Assembly (NCBI GenBank): GCA_041399065.1
Contig: JAWKTN010000003.1
Coordinates: 434,001-498,000, forward strand
Direction of reading: 5' to 3'
DNA from: JAGQPD01 sp020426865
Lineage (GTDB): Bacteria > Planctomycetota > Planctomycetia > Pirellulales > Pirellulaceae
Length of the DNA stretch: 64,000 bases
The notes beneath the pieces are model-generated. The model saw only the letters and a list, made by a program, of their open reading frames with translations, ran no database searches and was not told the DNA's origin. Below, piece after piece: positions 55,101-61,403 of the stretch. A program made the position numbers and the translations under genes. The stretch's first letter is position 1. Each line of letters starts with the position of its first letter.

Positions 55101-56348
55101 GTCCGTGGCCGAGCCAGCGGCACTGAAAATTGTCCAGGTATCGTCGGGGTCAACCGAGCCGTTTCCGGCGGCATCGTAGTGTCCGGAAATCGGTGTCCAA
55201 CCGGCTTGGCTTAGACTTCCCGCCGCGGACTGTATCGAGTAACTGATAATGTCGAGATCCTTGCCGGACTCATTGTGCAGTACCATCGCACCGGTATCGC
55301 GATCAACCGTCAGACTGACAACCAGCCCTCGGCCCCACACTTCGACCTCGGCAATTTGCAGGAAATAATCGAGTTCTGCAACGTTTTCAATTTTGTCGAT
55401 GGAAAGCCAACGTCCAACGGTTGATCCTGTTGGATCGAGCGATCGTGTAACCGTATCAACACCACCATCGCCGGAATTCGTGCCATCCGTGCGCACATCC
55501 GTGGACCAGATCGGCGATCCCGGTGAGCCGTTATTATCATCCAGAATTGAGACGCGATAATTCGTCAATCGCTCGGGGCAACATCCGGTTCGATTGTGAA
55601 TATTGATCGTGTCAATATCGACCTCTTGTGCCAGCTTGATGGTATAGCCGAACGACGTAACTTGCTCCGACGCGTGGACGATCGTTCCTAGATTTCCATC
55701 GACAATTAGATTGGGATCCCAGCCGTCCCAGGTGGGCCCGGATGCCGTCACCAACGCACCTAGCGCATAGTTGATGGGAATTTCCTCCGTGACGTTCCCG
55801 GTGATCACTTCCACCTCGGCGATTTGCAGATAGTAGTCGTTTTGCGAAGGGTCTTCGATTTTGTCAATCGATAGCCACGCTCCACCAAACGTCCCAGTTG
55901 GATCAAGATTGGCCGTCAGCACATCGATACCACCCTGCCCTGAATTCGTGCCGTCGGTCCGTACATCGGCAGACCAAATGGCGGATCCAGGAGCCCCACC
56001 GAGGTCGTCGAGAATCGAAACACGGTAATTCGTCAATCGCTCCGGACAACAATTTGTGCGATTGAACACGTTGATCTTTTCGAACGCAGAATTCTCCGTC
56101 AGTCCGATCAGGTAACCGAATGTTGTCGTAGGTTCGGCGGCATGAACAATGGAGGCAATATTGCCGTCGATAATCTGTGTCGGGTTCCAATCTGCCCACG
56201 TCGGCCCCGTCGCCGTGGCTGTCCCACCTAAGGCAATATTCTTGGAACGCGTCACCGAGATCGTATCGATTTGTGCGTGAACCGTCGGGCCGCACGCGAG
56301 CAGCATCGCGATTCCGCTGATCGCCAACCGTGTTGTTGTCCGTTTCAT
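52143..56348 (-). CDS. fusion of three PEP-CTERM precursors in one 1401-codon frame
   Basis: One uninterrupted frame holds three complete exported-protein precursors. Unit A, residues 1-577: signal peptide (MKRTTTRLAISGIAMLLACG), two F5/8-type repeats with CCPERLTNYRVSIL, a beta domain, a dockerin-like pair near 480-538, and tail VPEPAGAFLAMVSAVG...RRGRR. Unit B, 578-974: a new signal peptide (METIACVSFVACGIV), one F5/8-type repeat, a beta domain, two dockerin repeats (GDYNQNGTVDAADYTIWKDN), tail VPEPGLLPLLIGLAI...RSRNR. Unit C, 975-1401: signal-like MVCAVACAAAWFVLV, a LamG-like lectin domain, dockerin repeats and tail TPEPSAATLLLIGLVWGALRRFR. Each tail-signal junction could form a membrane hairpin. 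Either a polyprotein or a row of genes whose stops were lost. A GGGGGCTGG precedes ATG 56348. Confidence 0.9.
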   Translation of the reverse strand: MKRTTTRLAISGIAMLLACGPTVHAQIDTISVTRSKNIALGGTATATGPTWADWNPTQIIDGNIASIVHAAEPTTTFGYLIGLTENSAFEKINVFNRTNCCPERLTNYRVSILDDLGGAPGSAIWSADVRTDGTNSGQGGIDVLTANLDPTGTFGGAWLSIDKIEDPSQNDYYLQIAEVEVITGNVTEEIPINYALGALVTASGPTWDGWDPNLIVDGNLGTIVHASEQVTSFGYTIKLAQEVDIDTINIHNRTGCCPERLTNYRVSILDDNNGSPGSPIWSTDVRTDGTNSGDGGVDTVTRSLDPTGSTVGRWLSIDKIENVAELDYFLQIAEVEVWGRGLVVSLTVDRDTGAMVLHNESGKDLDIISYSIQSAAGSLSQAGWTPISGHYDAAGNGSVDPDDTWTIFSAAGSATDLSEGELAGGDGGRIADGATLNLGSAAWLRSIYEDVTMQILEANGSIRDVQIRFEGNSGNSYIRSDMNFDGAIDAADWTSLVTVLEADVTGKTRAEAYALGDLNGDGISGAADFLMFKADYEQANGAGSFQAMLNSVPEPAGAFLAMVSAVGLSFLLRRGRRMETIACVSFVACGIVAYPQAAHGQINVAPDGTATATGPTWSNWNPYRIIDGDLNTIVHAAEPTSTFGYTIQLANPVDIQAINVFNRVDGCCPERLTNYRVSVLSDNAGTAGSPIWSADVRTDGTNSGTAGVDMLTADLDPTGTFSGKWITIDKIDNAAETDYYLQIADVEVLAPLSSVPRLGLEVNRTTGTVRLINRFNSSFETNYYRIASAAGSLTTVNWNSLDQQNYDSLGNGIGASWDEAGASGEFVLAEAFLLGSSTFGPTDAANIGRVYSTSKDAQDLRFEYVDVATGTIMEGAVEYVTGGELLLGDYNQNGTVDAADYTIWKDNFGSTTALAADGNGNGRVDAADYTVWKDNFGSSLGTPSLASVPEPGLLPLLIGLAIGGFAFRSRNRATMVCAVACAAAWFVLVDNATDASAAVTIDRNFQMGDDSLENASAGIVVGSGAGNPTSGGTLDSEGPTGAYVDMVQTGGPVYVNAAARPGAQAGNLAIKFDGQDDVVAGIVLNRPSQITEFAPDFPLNYAGLTARGLQGWVFPEAAALGQRRQVIVMDSIAAGGPAITADGKWTQVNDGHVNDASIPAAVQVVGGQWYHVMHHVYPRNSPGAPNVVPGSGDANRGFTSVLYVNGMAVSANNGALGTAVTAGDRVGRLSVGAAEIGNDGTIPIYDDYFQGSVDDLKLYVFGDNSTGGGSDYGTFNLFTDNEWIAAQANAIPGGLKPGDINRDGQISQQDTDIFLSNWLRQKTLVGAHNTVTVGDWETWGWGDMNGDGRVYLQDAYILHDALVAATGSGLNFELLGQSTPEPSAATLLLIGLVWGALRRFR
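53355..53507 (-). other. junction B/C: internal PEP-CTERM tail followed by signal peptide
   Basis: Residues 948-998 of the fusion: VPEPGLLPLLIGLAIGGFAF, basic RSRNRAT, then Met975 and a hydrophobic stretch ending ASAA. No Shine-Dalgarno precedes Met975, so independent initiation here is poorly supported. Confidence 0.8.
54546..54695 (-). other. junction A/B: internal PEP-CTERM tail followed by signal peptide
   Basis: Residues 552-601 of the fusion: VPEPAGAF, a hydrophobic helix, RRGRR, then Met578 and a signal peptide ending AAHGQ. GAGG lies seven bases before ATG 54617 inside the RRGRR codons, so an internal start is possible here. Confidence 0.85.
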
Positions 56349-56667
56349 TTCCAGCCCCCAATTCGAACGATGCCAATTCGGTCAGTCAATTTAGAAAATA
56401 GTCAGACCATCCATCCAACAAGGAACGCTCCGTTGGCCTGTGCCACGAGCCAGCGACGGCGCGCGGCAAAGCACAAGCAACCGGGCCTACCCGAGACGCG
56501 GCTATTGTAACAATGGGAATCCTGCGAAGATAGCAGGAAAATTCCCCTAATCGATCATGTTTCAGAAACTCGAGAGCTGCTGCTGAAATGAATGCAGGGG
56601 GCCCAACCGAACGCTTGATCTGCCGCCCACTCGTAATCTATATGCGATGTCCATCTTTCGATGATTG
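56349..56667. other. divergent intergenic region between the polyprotein and DUF1559 genes
   Basis: No gene supported. The promoter-like pair for the plus-strand gene is listed separately; none could be fixed for the minus-strand gene. The first bases hold its Shine-Dalgarno. Confidence 0.55.
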
Positions 56668-56696
56668 TTGTATAGCGACGACCGGTCCCATATAAT
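56668..56696 (+). promoter_or_regulatory. probable sigma-70 promoter of the DUF1559 gene
   Basis: A consensus TATAAT at 56691 stands 17 bases after TTGTAT (a partial -35) and is followed by CGCG. It would leave a leader of about 70 bases before ATG 56776. Confidence 0.5.
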
Positions 56697-56775
56697 CGCG
56701 ACTTGCCCGCGATGTCCACATCCATCGCGATGGTCCAGTTGAGAGGGTCTGTTTAACGAGGGGCGAAAAGGAACT

Positions 56776-57801
56776 ATGACTACAGAACGCTCATTTCCTG
56801 CCGATTCAAGACGTGCGTTTACGTTAGTCGAGTTGTTGGTGGTCATCGCCATCATCGGCTTGCTCGTGGCACTTCTTTTGCCCGCGGTCAATGCAGCTCG
56901 TGAAGCTGCCCGTCGGACGCAGTGCATGAACCACTTGCGACAGATCGGCTTGGGCTGGATCAACCACGAAAGCGCCCACGGCTTCTTGCCGTCAAGCGGT
57001 TGGCATCCGAAATGGGTCGGCGACGCGGATCATGGTTTCGGACGATCGCAACCAGGTGGTTGGGTATACAGCACATTGCCCTATATTGAGGAGCAGGCTC
57101 TATTTGACTTGTCCGGTGATGGTGACCCAGACAATATCTCCTCTCAACAAAAAGTCAACGGCGCCCGGCTGGCACAATCACCGGTCGAGGTGATGAATTG
57201 TCCGAGCCGCCGTCCTGCTCAGTTGTTCGACTATATCCTCCCGACCTCATGGGACGTCTACAATGCGAATACCGTTGACGCCGTCGTTCGCCAAGATTAT
57301 GCCGCTAACTCTGGTCGAGAAACAGGTGGGGAACAGTCCAGTCTCAGTCCAACGAGCTACGCCCAAGCGAAGTCATTCAATTTTGACGCCGAAAAGGGAG
57401 CAAATCACTCAGGGGTCAGCTTCAAGGCCAGCGAAGTCAAGCTGAAACAGGTCAAAGATGGCACGACCAAGACCTACATGGTTGGCGAAAAATATCTCAA
57501 TGCCGATTCCTACTTCAACGGCCGAGACGGTGCTGACAACCATAGCATGTATCAAGGTTACGATCGCGACGTCAATCGATGGACGGGACAGGGGTTGCTG
57601 CCTTTAAACGACCGTCCAGGATATGAAAACAACTTCATTTTTGGCAGTGCCCATTCGTCCGGTTGGTATGTGGTGTTGTGCGACGCTTCGGTGCAACTGA
57701 TGTCTTACGATTTGGATCCGCTGATTCACGAACGCATGGGTTCACGTGCCGACGGCGAAATACTCGACGCGCCACGAGCTACCGCCGGACCTATCCGCTA
57801 A
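56776..57801 (+). CDS. DUF1559 pseudopilin-like protein
   Basis: A 341-residue protein with a type IV prepilin-type N-terminus, RRAFTLVELLVVIAIIGLL, and the DUF1559 continuation LLPAVNAAREAARRTQCMNHLRQIGLG typical of planctomycetes, where the family is hugely amplified. The C-terminal block FGSAHSSGWYVVLCDASVQ matches the family's HxG...DGSV motif with Ala for Gly. The prepilin peptidase site is also unusual: Ala14 stands before Phe15, where Gly is normal. The start has AAGGA just upstream of ATG 56776. A likely lipoprotein partner follows 76 bases later in the same direction. Function is unknown; an extracellular fibre or surface protein is the usual suggestion. Confidence 0.9.
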   Translation: MTTERSFPADSRRAFTLVELLVVIAIIGLLVALLLPAVNAAREAARRTQCMNHLRQIGLGWINHESAHGFLPSSGWHPKWVGDADHGFGRSQPGGWVYSTLPYIEEQALFDLSGDGDPDNISSQQKVNGARLAQSPVEVMNCPSRRPAQLFDYILPTSWDVYNANTVDAVVRQDYAANSGRETGGEQSSLSPTSYAQAKSFNFDAEKGANHSGVSFKASEVKLKQVKDGTTKTYMVGEKYLNADSYFNGRDGADNHSMYQGYDRDVNRWTGQGLLPLNDRPGYENNFIFGSAHSSGWYVVLCDASVQLMSYDLDPLIHERMGSRADGEILDAPRATAGPIR

Positions 57802-57877
57802 CTTACCTGAACGCGCGATCCATCCTGGGGGTGCCCCAGTTCGCTTATTCCCTCTGCGCTGATTGGAGCCAAAACGC

Positions 57878-58549
57878 ATGTCGAGTCGTACGCCTAGTGT
57901 GGTCCACGCTATCACAGTACATCGGGGAAGCCGCCGCGGTCTCGTGTTTAGCTCGCTCGTGTTTAGCTCGCTCGTGTTATGCGTCGTGGGTTGTGGCGGT
58001 CCCGGTCGCGTGACACCCCCTGAGATTGATCCAGCCGCCGCCGCGGCTCAAGCGCTGTCCCGCTACGACTCCAACCAGGATGCACAGCTCGATGAAGCGG
58101 AACTCAAGAAATCTCCTGGATTGCAGCAGGGGAAAAGTCGCTATGACACGAACAACGACGGCAAGCTCTCCGCGGCAGAGATTGAGTCCCGAATTGCCAG
58201 TTGGAGCACGCAGCAGATTGCGATTACGTCACTTAGTTGCACATTCATCTACAAAGGTGCTCCGTTGGTCGGCGCCGATGTTCTGATGGAACCGGAACCA
58301 TATCTGGGCGACCAGGTGAAGCCCGCCAAGGGGCACACATCCCAGGATGGCTCGGCCATCATGGCCATTGATGACAGTGACTTGCCGAAGGCACACAAGG
58401 GAATCCGCGGCGTGCACTACGGAACGTACAAAGTGCGTGTCACCCACCCGTCGATCAACCTCCCAGCAAAGTACAACACCGAAACGGTACTCGGCCACGA
58501 GGTAGCGGACGACTACGGCAAACCGTATGCAACGTTCCAGTTAAATTAG
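57878..58549 (+). CDS. EF-hand and transthyretin-like lipoprotein
   Basis: A 223-residue lipoprotein with signal core GLVFSSLVFSSLVLCVVGC and lipobox VVGC, acylated Cys39. Two EF-hand calcium loops follow (DSNQDAQLDEAE at 64-75 and DTNNDGKLSAAE at 90-101), then a carboxypeptidase-regulatory/transthyretin-like beta domain (CTFIYKGAPLVGADVLMEP). A lipoprotein of this kind commonly accompanies DUF1559 genes, as here. ATG 57878 has GGAG nine bases upstream and is preferred over a TTG at 57863. The signal peptide holds a 15-base tandem duplication. Confidence 0.85.
   Translation: MSSRTPSVVHAITVHRGSRRGLVFSSLVFSSLVLCVVGCGGPGRVTPPEIDPAAAAAQALSRYDSNQDAQLDEAELKKSPGLQQGKSRYDTNNDGKLSAAEIESRIASWSTQQIAITSLSCTFIYKGAPLVGADVLMEPEPYLGDQVKPAKGHTSQDGSAIMAIDDSDLPKAHKGIRGVHYGTYKVRVTHPSINLPAKYNTETVLGHEVADDYGKPYATFQLN
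57941..57979. repeat. 15-base tandem repeat in a signal peptide
   Basis: CTCGTGTTTAGCTCG is present in two full copies and a partial third, encoding LVFSS twice in the hydrophobic core of the EF-hand lipoprotein. The frame is preserved. Confidence 0.85.
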
Positions 58550-58609
58550 GCGATCGCTGGGTGGCTCCAACAGGATTCCGGTCGGTCTATTCCCTATTCA
58601 CAACGTGCG

Positions 58610-59719
58610 CTATCGACGTCTCCGGTGTGGAACGGCGTTTTCGTTGGGTCGGAGCGATTCGGATGAGTTCGCCGGTCGCGATCGAAGCACGAAATTGATT
58701 TCGATATCCAGGTCGCCACGGGACATTAGCGCATCCACGACGGTCGGAGTTTCCGCTTGCGGGCCGCGAAGCGGAATCACTCGTACCTGGTAATCGCCCG
58801 TCTCACGAAAGGTCTCGAAAGCGTAGCGACCGCGAGCGTCCGTAACCGCATCATCGACGACGTTTCCCTCATCATCAAGTAGCTCGACGCGGAGCCCTGC
58901 CAAACCGAACGAGTTCCTCGCCTGCGGCACTGCCCTGGTGTTCGGTGTCGACATCGTGGCGGCGACAACCATTCCATGAATTACCGATTGCAATTGAAAA
59001 ACACCGGCCTGCAGGTTATCGACCTCCGTGTTGCGCCGGACGATATCTGAAAGCCGTGTGTCCTCAATTTCTGCCAGTTGTGCGCCGCCAAAGATGTTTT
59101 GATACCAATAGCGATCAAAGAATTCGATGTCTTCATTGATCAGACTATGCCCAAATCGATACCCCGCCGTCGAAAATTCGTTGGTAATGCCGGGATTGAC
59201 GTTCGGGTCGTATCCCTCATACGATGCAATCGCACCGTCACCTAACAATGCCGGAAGGAATTCGTTAAACGTGATCGCTTGAATCTCCGCAATCACCATG
59301 GCTCTTGCGGCCTGGTAAAGTTGTTCGTCCGACGAACTGGGATTCTCCACTGCCAGGCGTTCGGCCCACCAGTTATGTTCGCGGACGAACAACGCATGCA
59401 TGGCGGTGAGCTCAATGTTCTCGTTGGCGCGAATATCGCCGGCAACAAAATCTCCCTGCGCATCGATATGTGGCAGATTTCCGTCGCTCACCAGCAATCG
59501 CCCCGCGACAAATGCTCGCAATCCATCGGCAGTCGCCCGGTCCGAACCATACACCATCGAACCGTCAAGCCAGGCGGTGATCTCGTTGATCTGCTGTCGC
59601 GGGTTGCTCGAGTCGGTACCCGTCGTCGGATCAAAAATAGACCGTACGAAAGGTATCGTATCATCGCCGCTGCCAACGCGCTGCGACCAAAGTTCCTGCG
59701 CATAAGAATGCCTCTCCTC
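58610..59719 (-). pseudogene. 5'-truncated animal-type haem peroxidase
   Basis: The frame is open from 59719 to 58610 and encodes the C-terminal part of an animal-type haem peroxidase: RSIFDPTTGTDSSNPRQQIN, TAWLDGSMVYGSD, MHALFVREHNWWAERL, ITFNEFLPALLG and FSTAGYRFGHSL with the proximal His. The N-terminal third, including the GQFxDHD distal-His region needed for catalysis, is missing; upstream is a TGA at 59720 and then only 169 bases before the next gene, in none of whose frames it could be found. The only Met, at 59557, lies inside the conserved DGSMVYGSD block and has no Shine-Dalgarno. After the peroxidase region comes a B-type Ig-like segment (GLRVELLDDEGNVVDDAVTD), then a basic end. 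Probably an inactivated remnant. Confidence 0.8.
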
Positions 59720-59891
59720 TCAGTTCCCGCGACGGCCTGAATGTTGTGCCGACCTGGCAAAGTCGGGAACTAGGCGATGGAGGCCGTCGAGGTCACGAAA
59801 AGTATCAGAAAAGTATGCCCCCCCATACTCTTCGGCGGACTTGCGCGACGAAACGTAACGGCCCATTCCAAAAAGTTTTGTTGAGGCAAAT

Positions 59892-61403
59892 TCAACGTGG
59901 GATCTGATTCAACGTGTAGTAGGCCTTCACATGGACGAGCCGATCGCCCTCTGCTGATGTCACGCCGGAGAAATCGAAGTCATGCACGTGGCCCTCCACC
60001 AGATTGTCGATCGTCAGCAACACCTTGCACCGATCGTCCGACACACGGGCCGCAACAACGCGCGGAGCGGTCTTGTCGACCTCGGGGCTGCCGTAACCCT
60101 GTTGATAGATGTGCGTGTAGGCCTGCAGTTTGTAGGACAGCGGGTCAAGCGCTGATTCTGTGTCAACCGGCTTGGTGAATTCGATCTGAAACCCATCGCC
60201 TCGCGCGCGAATCTCTTTCACTTCGAATGGAACGACTCCCGTCCAATCCAATCGCTGCAACGCGAATTCGCGTGGCCCCCGTACCGGCCAGCCGCGATTT
60301 GTACCCCCAACGATCAAATTTCCCTGTGGAGAAAACTCGCACGCCAACAGCCCTGTTGCCAGGCCCTCACGAAACGGGTAGCAGGCACCTTGCCAAACAC
60401 CATTGACTTCTTCCGTCGTCGCTCTCATCACGACGCTCAAACTAAAATCGCCGATGAACATCTGATTCTCAAATGGTCCAAATCTACCACCTGTTCGGTC
60501 CACGACGAAACCAGAGATCGAACGCCCCATCTTGATGTAAGGAAATACGACGGCATAAGGGACTAGCTCAGGCACTCGCTCCAACTCCACCGTCAGACGC
60601 GACGGGCTATTGGGCGTTACTTTCGGCGTATCCATGTTCTCGACCAGGTCGTACCATTTGAAGCTTGCGGGATGTCCCATAAAACCACCCGGCTTCAACA
60701 CCTTCAGCGAACAGGAGCCATTCCACGGACCTTGACTTTCGGAATAAAACATGACGCCGTGCTCGTTTGGACCAATTCCACAAGGGCTGCGAATGCCGCT
60801 GCATACCGGCGTCGCCTTGCCGTCCTGACCGACCCTTACGCACCAGCCACGAAAAGGGACGTCCGAGTCATACGACTTCGATAGACACAATGCAACCCAA
60901 ATGTCGCCGTCCGCGTCCAACTTTGAGCCAAAGGCAAATTCGTGGTAGTTGCGAAAGCCCCAGATGTCGCTCAGTGTCTCAAACGCGTCGCCTCGCCCGT
61001 CGCTGTTGCGGTCCGTGATTTTCGTGACTTCCGTTTGTTGCGTAACGTAAAACGCTCCGTCGCGGTAGCTGATCCCCAGCACTTCGTCGAGTCCCGACGC
61101 GTAATGAGTGTAGGTGGGCTGGGGATGCCCTTCGAACGCTCCATCGACTAAGAGGATTTCCCCACGGCGCGTACCTATGGCCAACCGACCGTCTGGCAAC
61201 ACTTCGAGACTTCCTGCCTCCAACCCCAGTTCTTTCGGGACTGGTATCTCGACGATCTTGTAGTACTTCGCCTCTTCTTCCGCCGTGTCCCAGTATTCTC
61301 CCAGGTCTTCTGCCGTCGCACAGGCAGTGCACAGCATGCTCAAACCGAGAGCCGCAACGAGCGGCACCAGGCCGCAAGCTAGTGTGTCGCTTCGAATCAT
61401 CAT
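59892..61403 (-). CDS. secreted beta-propeller protein, sugar dehydrogenase-like
   Basis: A 503-residue exported protein with a signal peptide (MMIRSDTLACGLVPLVAALGLSMLCTACA; the Cys may be lipid-modified). The repeated blades, for example SLEVLPDGRLAIGTRRGEIL near 62, GISYRDGAFYVTQQTEVTKI near 110 and GIRSPCGIGPNEHGVMFY near 195, resemble glucose/sorbosone dehydrogenase-like propellers common beside planctomycete cytochromes. A C-terminal beta domain begins near 400. ATG 61403 shares bases with the stop of the cytochrome gene (ATGA), so the two are translationally coupled, and AAAGGA lies just upstream. Substrate unknown; electron transfer to the neighbouring cytochrome is an attractive but untested idea. 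Confidence 0.85.
   Translation of the reverse strand: MMIRSDTLACGLVPLVAALGLSMLCTACATAEDLGEYWDTAEEEAKYYKIVEIPVPKELGLEAGSLEVLPDGRLAIGTRRGEILLVDGAFEGHPQPTYTHYASGLDEVLGISYRDGAFYVTQQTEVTKITDRNSDGRGDAFETLSDIWGFRNYHEFAFGSKLDADGDIWVALCLSKSYDSDVPFRGWCVRVGQDGKATPVCSGIRSPCGIGPNEHGVMFYSESQGPWNGSCSLKVLKPGGFMGHPASFKWYDLVENMDTPKVTPNSPSRLTVELERVPELVPYAVVFPYIKMGRSISGFVVDRTGGRFGPFENQMFIGDFSLSVVMRATTEEVNGVWQGACYPFREGLATGLLACEFSPQGNLIVGGTNRGWPVRGPREFALQRLDWTGVVPFEVKEIRARGDGFQIEFTKPVDTESALDPLSYKLQAYTHIYQQGYGSPEVDKTAPRVVAARVSDDRCKVLLTIDNLVEGHVHDFDFSGVTSAEGDRLVHVKAYYTLNQIPR

Noticed and set aside
59488..59760. Short minus-strand frame overlapping the peroxidase remnant
   Set aside because: Its product does not contain the missing peroxidase N-terminus and has no ribosome-binding site of note.
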